Assembly (NCBI GenBank): GCA_022792335.1
Contig: JAAWAV010000007.1
Span: forward strand, 40,193-104,192
Reading direction: 5' to 3'
DNA length: 64,000 nucleotides
From: Lachnospiraceae bacterium
GTDB lineage: Bacteria > Bacillota > Clostridia > Lachnospirales > Lachnospiraceae
The stretch's first letter is position 1. The number at the start of each line of letters is the position of its first letter. This document shows, piece by piece, positions 1 through 8,556 of the stretch. The position numbers and the translations under genes were made by a program. The notes under the pieces were generated by a model. That model did not search any database. It was not told the DNA's origin and worked only from the letters and a program-made list of their open reading frames with translations.

Positions 1-1
1 C

Positions 2-1252
2 CAGATTACACCGCCCCATGATACGGGGATTATGGCAGAGGTGAAGGCAGTTACCGACTTTGCCGAAATGAAAACCATGGAGAAAGAAGCGGCAAAAGCG
101 GCGGGGCTTTATGAGACCATCGGACAGGCCATTGACGATGCTTATATTGCCGAACTTAAGACGCAGGTGAAGCACTGGGACAGCATCGAGGCAGAAGGAA
201 AAAATCTGAAGATTGTCTACACGCCTCTCCACGGTACAGGGAATCTTCCGGCTCGCCGGGTGTTAAAAGAGCTTGGATTTGAGAACGTATATGTGGTACC
301 GGAGCAGGAGCTTCCTGACGGCGAGTTCCCGACGGTGAGCTATCCGAACCCGGAGGCGGAGGAAGCGTTCGCCTTGGCCCTGAAACTGGCGAAGGAAAAA
401 GACGCTGATCTGGTGCTGGCTACGGATCCGGATGCGGATCGTCTTGGCGTCTATGTGAAAGACACAAAGAGCGGAGAATACATTACCTTGACGGGAAATA
501 TGTCCGGTTGTCTGCTGGCAGATTACGAAATCGGACAGAGAAAGGAGCTTTCCGGGCTTCCGAAGGACGGCGCTCTGATTAAGACCATCGTGACCTCCAA
601 CCTGGCGGACGCCATCGCGAAGTATTACGATGTCCGGCTGATAGAGGTGCTGACCGGCTTCAAATATATTGGGCAGCAGATCTTGGGATTTGAGGAATCT
701 GGCAAGGGAACTTATTTGTTCGGATTTGAGGAAAGTTATGGCTGCCTGATTGGAACACACGCCAGGGACAAAGACGCCATTGTGGCGACGATGGCCCTCT
801 GCGAGGCGGCAGCTTATTATAAGACCAAAGGCATGACTTTATGGGATGCCATGATCGCCATGTACGAGCGCTACGGCTACTATAAAGACGGGGTTCAGTC
901 CATTACCCTGGCGGGAATTGAGGGCCTGGCAAAGATTAAGGAGATTCTGGAAACTCTCCGGGCGAAGGCTCCGGACGAGGTGGCTGGTTACAAAGTGCTT
1001 CAGGCGAGAGATTATCAGAAGGACACGGTTGTGGATAAGGCGACAGGAGCCATAACGTCCACCGGACTTCCTTCTTCCAATGTATTGTATTATGATCTCA
1101 GCGACGATGCATGGCTGTGCGTAAGGCCTTCCGGGACAGAGCCGAAGGTGAAGTTCTACTACGGAGTCAAGGGAACCTCTCTGAAAGATGCGGAAGAGAA
1201 ATCGGAGAAGTTTGGCAAAGAAGTACTGGAAATGATTGAAAAAATGATATAA
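2..1252 (+). CDS. Phosphoglucomutase/phosphomannomutase, C-terminal part (5' truncated by window edge)
   Basis: Alpha-D-phosphohexomutase that interconverts hexose 1- and 6-phosphates in the cytosol. The frame is open to the first base, so the track start at 32 is an internal Met and the N-terminal catalytic-serine loop lies outside the window. Three family signatures are visible, numbered from the Met at 32: the metal-binding loop DPDADR (about residue 132), the sugar-specificity loop GFEESYG (about 231) and the phosphate-binding loop RPSGTEP (about 365). More than 415 residues are present, which fits a PgcA/Pgm-type enzyme of roughly 570 residues better than the shorter GlmM. Whether glucose or mannose phosphate is preferred cannot be read here. 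A hairpin terminator follows the stop. Confidence 0.93.
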   Translation, partial: QITPPHDTGIMAEVKAVTDFAEMKTMEKEAAKAAGLYETIGQAIDDAYIAELKTQVKHWDSIEAEGKNLKIVYTPLHGTGNLPARRVLKELGFENVYVVPEQELPDGEFPTVSYPNPEAEEAFALALKLAKEKDADLVLATDPDADRLGVYVKDTKSGEYITLTGNMSGCLLADYEIGQRKELSGLPKDGALIKTIVTSNLADAIAKYYDVRLIEVLTGFKYIGQQILGFEESGKGTYLFGFEESYGCLIGTHARDKDAIVATMALCEAAAYYKTKGMTLWDAMIAMYERYGYYKDGVQSITLAGIEGLAKIKEILETLRAKAPDEVAGYKVLQARDYQKDTVVDKATGAITSTGLPSSNVLYYDLSDDAWLCVRPSGTEPKVKFYYGVKGTSLKDAEEKSEKFGKEVLEMIEKMI

Positions 1253-1275
1253 ATTTTTACAAAGACTGTGAAGAT

Positions 1276-1310
1276 AGCCGGCGGGATGAAAACCCTCCGG
1301 CTGTTTTTCC
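1276..1310 (+). terminator. Intrinsic terminator after phosphohexomutase
   Basis: AGCCGGCGGG pairs with CCCTCCGGCT across an ATGAAAA loop, with one mismatch, and is followed by GTTTTT. It separates the mutase from the cdaA operon. Confidence 0.85.
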
Positions 1311-1490
1311 CTGATCAGAGGGATAGACGCATGAGGAAATTTAGTTTAGAGAAAAATAATAATATCTTCTCGAAATTTTCCGTATGGTATGCTATACTGT
1401 TATAAGACCTTAATCAGGGTGGGAGCTGTGGAAATAGGACTTTGGAGATCTGCCCGGGTGGCATGAGGAATCTGCCGGAAAGAGGAAGCG

Positions 1491-1940
1491 ATGGTAAATG
1501 CGGAACGCACGAAGCTGATGACGAAAGCGGAAATCTTCCGGGTGAAGGAAGAACGGAAGGCACTGAAGCTGAACCGGTTTTATAGAAGCGATTATATTAG
1601 TTATGAGATGATCCGATCAGCGCTTTGTTTTGTGTTCGGATATGCATTATTTGTCCTGATGTGGGTTCTGTACTATGCAGAGCCGCTTATGACGACGAAG
1701 CAGGTCAGCGAACTGGCCCAGATGGCGGTCCGGGCGGGGATAGGGCTTTTGTGTCTGTTGACATGTTTCCTTGTGGCGTCTTATTTTGTATTCCGAAGGA
1801 AGTATCGGAAGGCTAGGGCAAAGGTGAAGGAGTATCAGGCGCTCCTTAAACAAATCAACCATCTGTACGAGCAGGGAACTGTGAAGGTATGGAAGGAATC
1901 GGAGGAATACAGGAATGACAACCCTTCTGGTTCTGCGTGA
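1491..1940 (+). CDS. Unknown two-TM membrane protein, first gene of the cdaA operon
   Basis: A 149-residue protein that I do not recognise. The N-terminal 40 residues are basic. Two hydrophobic segments (about 41-64 and 82-100) are followed by a charged, probably helical tail rich in Lys/Glu. The start has a purine-rich ribosome site (GAGGAAG) 4-5 nt upstream. Its 3' end overlaps the next gene by 26 nt, which suggests translational coupling with the following membrane protein and then cdaA. A link to c-di-AMP signalling or envelope control is suggested only by position. The roughly 180-bp region upstream holds a TATACT-type -10 near 1393 but no clear -35. Confidence 0.75.
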   Translation: MVNAERTKLMTKAEIFRVKEERKALKLNRFYRSDYISYEMIRSALCFVFGYALFVLMWVLYYAEPLMTTKQVSELAQMAVRAGIGLLCLLTCFLVASYFVFRRKYRKARAKVKEYQALLKQINHLYEQGTVKVWKESEEYRNDNPSGSA

Positions 1941-3033
1941 GCGGATAAAAACATTCTACGCCCGTTTCGGCGGGTATATGATAAGAGTGCTTCGGTTTGT
2001 ACTGGCCCTTGCTGTGTTTCTTACAATTAACAGAACGATTGGCTATATGGAGAGGATGAGCCGGGACTGGATGGCAGTAGTGGCGGCAGTGATCTGTGCC
2101 TGTTTGCCGGGAAGCTTTACGGTAGTGCTGGCGGTAGTTTTTGTTCTGATAGAGATGTATGCAGTGTCGCTGGAAGTACTTTTTGTGACGGCAGCCGTCT
2201 TTGTGCTGTTTTTTTGTCTCTATTTTGTGTTTCAGCCGGGGGACAGCCTGCTTCTTGTTTTGATGCCCCTGTTATTTCTGTGCAGGATTCCTCTGGTGAT
2301 TCCTCTGATTATGGGGCTTGTGGGGACAGCCTTCAGTGTAATTCCTGTGAGTTTCGGCATTATTGTGTACTATATGTTAAAGTATGTCCGAGAGAATGTG
2401 GGAGTTTTAGCGTCTAACGGTTCTCTGTCCATGCCTGGGAGATATACTCAGATGATCAACGGGATTTTGGAAAACAGGGAAATGTGGGTAATGGCGGCCG
2501 CCTGTTGTCTGACTCTTCTGGTGGTCTATCTGATTCGACGTCTGTCTGTGAGCCATGCGTGGGAAATCGCCATTGGAGTTGGGACAGTGACCAATGTGTT
2601 GCTTTTGTTTGCAGGAGTCTTTGTGGCGGACGTGAGTTTTCCCGTAAGTTCTTTGATTGTGGAGGCCTTGGTGGCGGCTGCCTGCGGGCTGATTTTAGAG
2701 TTTTTTGTGTTTCATCTGGATTACTCCCGGACAGAGCGGGTACAGTTTGAGGATGACGATTATTATTATTATGTCAAAGCGGTACCAAAGGTAGTGGTCA
2801 CTCAGCCGGAGGTGACGGTGACAAAAATCAATGCAAAAACTTCCTATAATAAGGGAGTGGAGAAGGAGCTTTTTCAGCTCCGTCAGGAATTAAGTAATAC
2901 TGCGGAGCTTTTCACAGCAGGAAAAGACCTGGAGCGGACCAGGGTCTTATTTGAAAAAGAAACTGGAAAAAAGACCAATAAAATGACAGAGAACGGGGAA
3001 GGGCAGGATGGAAATCGTAACAAGAGTGTTTGA
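1915..3033 (+). CDS. Unknown polytopic membrane protein upstream of cdaA
   Basis: A 372-residue integral membrane protein with roughly eight or nine hydrophobic segments up to about residue 275. A soluble C-terminal tail starts with an acidic/Tyr run (EDDDYYYYVKAVPKV) and ends in charged helical sequence. I know no characterised family with this architecture. It overlaps the previous gene by 26 nt and cdaA by another 26 nt, so the three genes are tightly coupled. Because CdaA is itself membrane-bound and regulated by membrane partners such as CdaR, this protein could take part in the same complex or in potassium/turgor control. That is inference from context only. Confidence 0.8.
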   Translation: MTTLLVLRERIKTFYARFGGYMIRVLRFVLALAVFLTINRTIGYMERMSRDWMAVVAAVICACLPGSFTVVLAVVFVLIEMYAVSLEVLFVTAAVFVLFFCLYFVFQPGDSLLLVLMPLLFLCRIPLVIPLIMGLVGTAFSVIPVSFGIIVYYMLKYVRENVGVLASNGSLSMPGRYTQMINGILENREMWVMAAACCLTLLVVYLIRRLSVSHAWEIAIGVGTVTNVLLLFAGVFVADVSFPVSSLIVEALVAAACGLILEFFVFHLDYSRTERVQFEDDDYYYYVKAVPKVVVTQPEVTVTKINAKTSYNKGVEKELFQLRQELSNTAELFTAGKDLERTRVLFEKETGKKTNKMTENGEGQDGNRNKSV

Positions 3034-3898
3034 GGGAATGAAAACGTATCTGGTTCAAAGCATTCCTGATATCAGAAGTACAGACGTGATCGAGATGATG
3101 ATCATCGCGGTGATTCTGTATAATGTCATGCTCTGGATTAAGAATACGAGGGCCTGGGCGCTTCTGAAAGGAATTATTGTCCTGCTGGCTTTTATTCTGA
3201 TTGCCTATCTTTTCCATATGGATACAATTCTCTGGCTGGCCAATAAGACGGTCAATGTAGGAATCATTGCGCTGGTGATTATCTTCCAGCCGGAGTTAAG
3301 AAGGGCTCTGGAACAGCTTGGACAGAAGAAGATGTTGACTTTTCTGGTATCGGACAGTGGAAAAGTGGTGGAGAATCGATTTTCAAATAAAACCATGAAC
3401 GAAATTATGAAAGCCACCTTTGAAATGAGCAAGGTAAAGACGGGGGCTTTGATTGTCATTGAGCGGACGACACCGCTTGCAGAATATGAGAGAACCGGGA
3501 TCGAGGTGGACGGCCTGGTGACCAGCCAGCTCCTTCTGAATATCTTTGAACATAATACTCCGCTTCATGACGGAGCTGTGATTGTACGGGGAAACCGGGT
3601 AGTGGCTGCTACCTGTTATCTGCCCCTGTCTGATAATATGCAGATCAGCAAGGAGCTTGGAACCAGGCACAGAGCCGGGGTGGGAATCAGCGAAGCCAGC
3701 GACAGCATCACTGTAATTGTTTCTGAGGAAACGGGAAATGTTTCTGTGGCTTTTGAGGGCGAACTGAAACGGGAGCTGACTCCGAATACGCTGAAGGAAG
3801 AGCTTCAAAGGCTGATTTCCGAGAAAGAAAGCGCCAGGGGGCATAAGCTGAAACTTTTGAAAGGATGGCAGAAAAATGAAAAGAAAGCTGACAAATAA
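3008..3898 (+). CDS. cdaA: Diadenylate cyclase CdaA (c-di-AMP synthase)
   Basis: Membrane-anchored enzyme that condenses two ATP into cyclic di-AMP, the second messenger for potassium, osmolyte and cell-wall homeostasis in Firmicutes. The 296-residue length is normal. About three hydrophobic segments occupy residues 25-95. The DAC domain follows, with the two catalytic signatures: DGA (about 188, in DGAVIVRGNRV) and RHR (about 219, in TRHRAGVGIS). The ATG at 3008 overlaps the upstream membrane gene, and the 3' end overlaps cdaR by 23 nt, which is the usual cdaA-cdaR coupling. In Bacilli this pair is followed by glmM; here HPr follows instead, and a phosphohexomutase lies upstream. Confidence 0.97.
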   Translation: MEIVTRVFEGMKTYLVQSIPDIRSTDVIEMMIIAVILYNVMLWIKNTRAWALLKGIIVLLAFILIAYLFHMDTILWLANKTVNVGIIALVIIFQPELRRALEQLGQKKMLTFLVSDSGKVVENRFSNKTMNEIMKATFEMSKVKTGALIVIERTTPLAEYERTGIEVDGLVTSQLLLNIFEHNTPLHDGAVIVRGNRVVAATCYLPLSDNMQISKELGTRHRAGVGISEASDSITVIVSEETGNVSVAFEGELKRELTPNTLKEELQRLISEKESARGHKLKLLKGWQKNEKKADK

Positions 3899-5336
3899 TC
3901 TGCTTTTGAAAATCATATCCGTGATTGCTGCCATTCTTTTGTGGGGAGTTGTGATTAATATCGACAATCCGACAGATACCTTTATTGTCAACGGGATTCC
4001 TATCAAAGTGCTCAATGAGAAAACAGCCATTACGGACAACAACCTGACCTATGAACTGCCGGAAGAGAAAACGGTCAGTGTGGAGGTTACTGCAAGAAGG
4101 CAGGACAGAAGGAAGATTTCTGCTGAAGATTTTGCAGCGACGATTGATCTGAACGAGATATATGGAGCTACAGGTTCTGTAGAAATTAATATTGAAGTGA
4201 TAAACAACAAGAACCTGATTCGTACCTGGACGCAGATTACCAGGAGCGTTCGGGTGGACGTGGAGTCCATGCAGACAAAGAATTTTGAGATCCACGTACT
4301 TCCGGTGGGAAATCTGGAAGAGACGTATACCTTCAGTCAGAGCAGCGTTTCTCCGGGAAATGTACGGGTGACGGCGCCGGAGTCTGTGATGTCCCGGATT
4401 GACCATGCGGGAATAGAGATTGATGTGAGCGGAGCCACAGACAGTGTTCAGGAAATCGGAAAGATAAAGCTCTATACGGATGAGGAGAGCCATGACGAAC
4501 TGGATTTATCCGATCCCAGAGTGGTTCTTAATATTACGGAGGCTGAGGTAACTCTGGGAGTAGTCAAGACGAATCAGATCAGCGTAGATATCCAGGTGAC
4601 AGGACAGGATGCAGTGGCCGACGGCTGTAAATATATCAATTATACCTGCGATCCTCAGACGATTCTGGTGACAGGCCCCAGATCCCAGATTGCCGATTTT
4701 GCCAAGCTGACGATTGTGGAAGACTTGACGGGAGTGAACGGCAATGTGACCAAGGTTTATGAGATTCAGGATTATCTTCCGAAGGGACTGGAAGTGGCGG
4801 ACGGTCAGCCGGAAACCATAGAGGTGACGTACCAGATTGACAGACTGGAACAGAAAAGTTTTTATATCGTAAGAAATCAGATACAACTTTTGGGCGTATC
4901 GGATCAGCTGGAGTACCGGCTGGGGGAAGAGGACGGGATTACGGTTACACTGACGGGGCTTTCCGAGGATATAGAACGGATGCAGAGCAAAGACATTTCG
5001 GTGATTCTGGATGTGGAGAGCTATACGGAGCCGGGAACTTATTCTAGTGAGCCGGTGGTGGAACTTCCGGAGGAATACAGAGATTATTTTAAGGTGACTG
5101 TGGGGCATGTCCGGGTGATCGTCACAAGGCCGGAAAGTGAAGAATCTTTTTCCGAAGAGAGCTCTTTCGGGGAGAGTATTCCAGAGAGCAGCAGCGCTGG
5201 TGGGGCGACGGATGGAGAGACAGAGGACTCCGGTGAAAGAGAAACGGAACGAGAAGATTCGGGAACAGTTTCTGCCACTGTTCCCGCCGACGAGACGGAG
5301 ACTTCTTTGGAGAGTTCCGGCGAAGTTGGCAGATAA
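3876..5336 (+). CDS. cdaR: CdaR-like YbbR-domain regulator of CdaA
   Basis: A single N-terminal membrane anchor (about residues 9-27) followed by several tandem YbbR domains on the outer face. Each domain has the typical beta-rich pattern with LTVEV/VRVTAPES/ILVTGP-like strands (roughly 30-115, 125-210, 215-310 and 315-415). The last ~65 residues are a low-complexity Ser/Glu/Thr tail, an addition to the core family architecture that may act as a wall-facing spacer. CdaR proteins bind CdaA and tune c-di-AMP synthesis. The start at 3876 lies inside cdaA, so the two are translationally coupled. Length is 486 residues. Confidence 0.93.
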   Translation: MKRKLTNNLLLKIISVIAAILLWGVVINIDNPTDTFIVNGIPIKVLNEKTAITDNNLTYELPEEKTVSVEVTARRQDRRKISAEDFAATIDLNEIYGATGSVEINIEVINNKNLIRTWTQITRSVRVDVESMQTKNFEIHVLPVGNLEETYTFSQSSVSPGNVRVTAPESVMSRIDHAGIEIDVSGATDSVQEIGKIKLYTDEESHDELDLSDPRVVLNITEAEVTLGVVKTNQISVDIQVTGQDAVADGCKYINYTCDPQTILVTGPRSQIADFAKLTIVEDLTGVNGNVTKVYEIQDYLPKGLEVADGQPETIEVTYQIDRLEQKSFYIVRNQIQLLGVSDQLEYRLGEEDGITVTLTGLSEDIERMQSKDISVILDVESYTEPGTYSSEPVVELPEEYRDYFKVTVGHVRVIVTRPESEESFSEESSFGESIPESSSAGGATDGETEDSGERETEREDSGTVSATVPADETETSLESSGEVGR

Positions 5337-5376
5337 AGGTGTAAGGGTACAAAAGCGAGAAAAGGAGGATATTGTC

Positions 5377-5640
5377 ATGGTCAGCGAGAAGGTGGTAATC
5401 AAAAATCCGACCGGTCTGCATCTGCGTCCGGCGGGGGTGCTGTGTAAGGAGGCGATGAACTATGCCTCGTCCATCACGTTCCGCTTTGAAAATATTACGG
5501 CCAACGCAAAGAGCGTGCTCAGCGTACTGGGGGCCTGCATCAAGACAGGAGATGAACTGGAATTTATCTGTGACGGGCCGGATGAGAAAGAAGCCCTTGA
5601 GGCCATCATCACGATTGTGAAAAATGGCCTGGGAGAATGA
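5377..5640 (+). CDS. HPr-family phosphocarrier protein
   Basis: An 87-residue HPr: phosphocarrier of the PTS and, in Firmicutes, effector of CcpA when phosphorylated on Ser46. The ORF-track start at 5137 is an artefact, because the true ATG at 5377 follows AAAGGAGGA by 7 nt. The phosphorylated His15 is in NPTGLHLRPAG, and Ser46 is present in AKSVLSVLG, so both regulatory sites are kept. It lies about 40 nt after cdaR, and its stop overlaps the start of the next membrane gene (ATGA). The motif around Ser46 differs from the classical MG(V/I)MSL, so it may be a Crh-like or second HPr copy. Confidence 0.9.
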   Translation: MVSEKVVIKNPTGLHLRPAGVLCKEAMNYASSITFRFENITANAKSVLSVLGACIKTGDELEFICDGPDEKEALEAIITIVKNGLGE

Positions 5641-6974
5641 AGTCGGCGGCCGCCTTTTTGGCGGCCCATGTCGCAGTCAGCGCGGCAGGTATTTTGTTGA
5701 CAGAGACCGGAGAATATCTGTTTTCCGGTTTTGTTTTTATTCTGCTGGCAGTTTCTGAGTATCTGTACTATTATCGGAAAGAACGAAAGCTGCTTCAGAT
5801 GGAAGCCGTATTTTCTTTGTTCTGGACTGGCGGTATGGGGATATCAGCCATGAAACTTTCCTGGCTGGCTGAGAACTGGGAGCCAGTTACCTGGTTGAGC
5901 TTTGTGTCTGTGTATCTGGCATTTATCCTCGGGTATGAGGCCATGCGCGCTTGGGAAAAGAAAAGGACTGTGCACAGGAAGGGAGCTTCAGGGTCTGAGG
6001 AGAGGTTGGAAGTTTTGGAATCTGCCGATTCCTGTGAACAGACAGCGGACCGGATTCTTCGTTGTATCTATGCGGTCTTAGTTGTGTCTGTCGCCTGCTT
6101 TCTTTTGGAGGCAGTGGTTATCAGAGAGATACCGCTGTTTTCGGACAAGCCCCATGCCTATTCTTATTTTCACCTTTCTGGGGTCCATTATTTTACGGTG
6201 AGCAGTATTTTTATACTGCCCCTGTCCGTACTTTACAGAAAGGTGAAAGGGAAGCTTTCCCGCCGGGAATGGCTTCGGCTTGGGCTTTGTTCGGCGGCGG
6301 CTTTGGCAGTACCGGTGCTCTGTGTGTCCAGGTTTCAGCTTCTTCTGGCCGTATTACTTTCTGTTTGTGTGGCTGTGACCGCCTGGCCGGGGATTCGACT
6401 TCGCTACGTGTTCCTGGTAATTGTTTTGCTGATACCAGTTTATGTGGGGCTTACAGTAGCCAGAAATCATGATGTGGCATACCTGAACAGTATTTTTGAA
6501 ATGAAATACGAAGCCACTCCGATTTTTATTACACAGCCCTATATGTATGTGGCAAATAATTACGACAACTTTAACTGCCTAGTCAGGGAGCTTCCGGCGC
6601 ACACCTTTGGTCTGCGACAGCTTTTTCCGGTGATTGCTCTGACAGGGCTTAAATTTCTCCGGCCGGAGCTGGTGAATTTTCCTATTTATATTACCAAAAC
6701 GGAGCTGACTACAGTTACCTTGATTTACGATGCTTATTACGATTTTGGTCTGGTCGGGGTGATTTTGTTTGGTCTTATTTTAGGTATGGCCTGCAAAAAG
6801 ATCGCGACAATCCAGGAGAGGGGAAACAATCCGGTAGCGCTTCTTTTTTACGCTCAGATTGCCATGTATCTGGTATTTTCGTTTTTTACTACCTGGTTTA
6901 GCAACCCCACCACTTGGTTCTGGCTGGCCATTACCGGGATGATGTATTTTTACGTGGGTCGCGTGGCTCGTTAA
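5637..6974 (+). CDS. Oligosaccharide repeat-unit polymerase-like (Wzy-like) membrane protein
   Basis: A 445-residue polytopic membrane protein with about 11-12 hydrophobic segments. Its C-terminal half carries a long hydrophilic loop and then a YDAYYDFGLVG-type segment, as seen in Wzy/O-antigen polymerase-like proteins of Gram-positives. Such proteins join lipid-linked glycan units on the outer face of the membrane. The ATG overlaps the HPr stop codon. No glycosyltransferase neighbours are present, so the glycan cannot be predicted, and the assignment rests on topology and this one segment. An alternative is an O-antigen-ligase-like or unrelated membrane protein. Confidence 0.6.
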   Translation: MKSAAAFLAAHVAVSAAGILLTETGEYLFSGFVFILLAVSEYLYYYRKERKLLQMEAVFSLFWTGGMGISAMKLSWLAENWEPVTWLSFVSVYLAFILGYEAMRAWEKKRTVHRKGASGSEERLEVLESADSCEQTADRILRCIYAVLVVSVACFLLEAVVIREIPLFSDKPHAYSYFHLSGVHYFTVSSIFILPLSVLYRKVKGKLSRREWLRLGLCSAAALAVPVLCVSRFQLLLAVLLSVCVAVTAWPGIRLRYVFLVIVLLIPVYVGLTVARNHDVAYLNSIFEMKYEATPIFITQPYMYVANNYDNFNCLVRELPAHTFGLRQLFPVIALTGLKFLRPELVNFPIYITKTELTTVTLIYDAYYDFGLVGVILFGLILGMACKKIATIQERGNNPVALLFYAQIAMYLVFSFFTTWFSNPTTWFWLAITGMMYFYVGRVAR

Positions 6975-7014
6975 ATGACGTAAAGCCTTTAGAAAACAGA
7001 AGATTTTGACAGAA

Positions 7015-7070
7015 TAAAACAAGGATGTTGCATAAGAACCGTGTCCGGTTACAGAGCAACATCCTTGTCA
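7015..7070 (-). terminator. Terminator of the FMN-binding-like gene
   Basis: A perfect 13-bp stem (ACAAGGATGTTGC / GCAACATCCTTGT). On the - strand it is followed by a T-rich GTTTTATTCT tail, so it terminates the leftward gene. It may also block rightward transcription from 6974. Confidence 0.85.
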
Positions 7071-7109
7071 GTCCATGGAAAACATGGCAAAAAAATCAGA
7101 AACGACCCC

Positions 7110-7547
7110 TTATTTTTTCTCCGCTTTTTTTAACGCGTTTCCGATGGCCTCTGTCAGAGCCATGGAGGTATACTGAGTACTTTCCTCATAAGAAAGCCCG
7201 GAAATTCCCTGGTTTTCCACAACCTGTGCGGCCAGGTTTTCCATAGAAGGAGCCATCAGAGGGTACATGGCGGCCACATCCTCCGAGAGATTGACAAACC
7301 GGACAGATTTTATGTAATCAGAATCGACGGCCACCTCTACGTCAATGGCCTGGTTATTTAAGGAAAGGGCCGAGGTATAGACACCGGGCGTATATTTGGC
7401 GGGGTCTGCACTCACCTTGGTGGTCTTGTTTTTCGGCGCAAACATAAAGACCAGAAGGATGATGAGCAGAATGCCCATAGCGACAAAAATTCCGGTATAA
7501 ATCAGCTCTTTCATGCGAAGTACAACAATTTTGGTTTTGGAACTCAT
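7110..7547 (-). CDS. Membrane-anchored FMN-binding-domain-like protein
   Basis: A 145-residue protein. One N-terminal membrane segment (about 13-36, with a short cytosolic start) is followed by an exported domain. That domain has the FMN_bind pattern: TPGVYTSALSLNNQ...VEVAVDSDYIKSVRFV, then a helix with VVENQGISG and a C-terminal TSMALTEAIGNALKKA. The canonical SGAT flavinylation motif is not present (here STQYTS), so covalent FMN attachment is doubtful. It may be a flavin-free relative acting at the cell surface. RBS GGAGAAGG lies 3-4 nt before the ATG. It is monocistronic on the minus strand between + strand operons. Confidence 0.65.
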   Translation of the reverse strand: MSSKTKIVVLRMKELIYTGIFVAMGILLIILLVFMFAPKNKTTKVSADPAKYTPGVYTSALSLNNQAIDVEVAVDSDYIKSVRFVNLSEDVAAMYPLMAPSMENLAAQVVENQGISGLSYEESTQYTSMALTEAIGNALKKAEKK

Positions 7548-7650
7548 AGACCTTCTCCAATGTTCTTTTGTACAGAATATGAAGAAGAACTCCGGAGTAT
7601 GACGGGATTTGTGAAAGATTCCAAAAGCACTTTTCTACGAAAGGAAAGAT

Positions 7651-7662
7651 GTGCTATAATGG
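7651..7662 (+). promoter_or_regulatory. Extended -10 promoter for the alarmone synthetase gene
   Basis: TGCTATAAT (TG-N-TATAAT, with TATAAT at 7655-7660) lies about 95 bp before the start codon. No good -35 is seen, which is common with extended -10 elements. Confidence 0.55.
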
Positions 7663-7756
7663 GGAAGAAACTGACGGTAATTGAAAGAAAGACATCAGAA
7701 AAGCGAGGAACCTAGGGGACGGAAGCTTTGGGAAAACAGCAGGAAGGGATGAGGAT

Positions 7757-8500
7757 TTGGACGTACAGGAGTTTAAGATGCAGGATCTGGATATCAGAGA
7801 ACTGAAGTTAAGACAACTTGATATTCAGGGGTTGAAAGAAAAAAGCCGACAGATGGAACTGAGCATCGAGATGGAGGAACGCGTCCGCACGTTTTCCAAC
7901 ATTATGATGATGTATGAGTGTGCAATCAGAGAAGTAAAGACAAAGCTGGAAGTACTGGACAGTGAGTTTTCCGTCCGTTATAACAGGAATCCGATTTCCT
8001 CCATTCGCTCCAGAATCAAAAAGCCGGCCAGTATTCATAATAAGTTGCAGAAATACGGACTGGAGATCAGTGAGGACAGCGTTTTGAACGGTCTGAACGA
8101 TATTGCCGGAATCCGGGTAGTCTGCACATTTATGGAAGATATTTATATGGTGGCGTCGCTTTTGGCCAGCCAGGATGACATCACCGTGTTAAAAATTAAG
8201 GATTATATCAAAAATCCAAAACCGAACGGATACCGTAGTTACCATATGATTGTGGAGATTCCCGTATTCTTTTCCAAAGGAAAAACGCCTATGAGGGTGG
8301 AGATTCAGATCCGTACCATTGCCATGGATTTCTGGGCGAGCCTGGAACACCAGCTCCGCTACAAAAAAGACATTCAGGCGATGGAGGGGCATGAGGAAAT
8401 CAGCAAGAGGCTTTTATCCTGTGCGGAGGTTATCGCAGAGACGGACAAACAGATGCAGGAGATCAAACGGATGATCGGAGAATTTAAAGACTTGTCGTAA
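7757..8500 (+). CDS. Small alarmone synthetase, RelA/SpoT-type GTP pyrophosphokinase
   Basis: A 247-residue single-domain (p)ppGpp synthetase of the SAS (RelQ/YjbM-like) group, with no hydrolase or TGS/ACT domains. Synthetase motifs are visible: substrate-binding RSRIKKPASIHNKL, DIAGIRVVC with the catalytic Asp, NGYRSYH, and EIQIRTIAMDFWA. The start is TTG at 7757, preceded by GGGATGAGGA; an ATG at 7778 is the alternative. The N-terminus carries a short leucine-rich helical repeat (LDIRELKLRQLDIQGLK) that may form the oligomer interface. It precedes addB by about 55 bp and may share transcripts with it. Confidence 0.92.
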   Translation: MDVQEFKMQDLDIRELKLRQLDIQGLKEKSRQMELSIEMEERVRTFSNIMMMYECAIREVKTKLEVLDSEFSVRYNRNPISSIRSRIKKPASIHNKLQKYGLEISEDSVLNGLNDIAGIRVVCTFMEDIYMVASLLASQDDITVLKIKDYIKNPKPNGYRSYHMIVEIPVFFSKGKTPMRVEIQIRTIAMDFWASLEHQLRYKKDIQAMEGHEEISKRLLSCAEVIAETDKQMQEIKRMIGEFKDLS

Positions 8501-8556
8501 GAATTTCAGGAACTACAGAAGAGGTTGTTTAGGAGACAGCAAAAAGGAGAAAAAAC

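Noticed and set aside
263-760. Minus-strand 165-aa ORF over the phosphohexomutase
   Set aside because: Shadow of a well-supported + strand gene; no family features and no ribosome site.
3383-5402. Several long minus-strand ORFs (219, 261 and 298 aa) over cdaA/cdaR
   Set aside because: Antisense shadows; the + strand genes show complete domain signatures.
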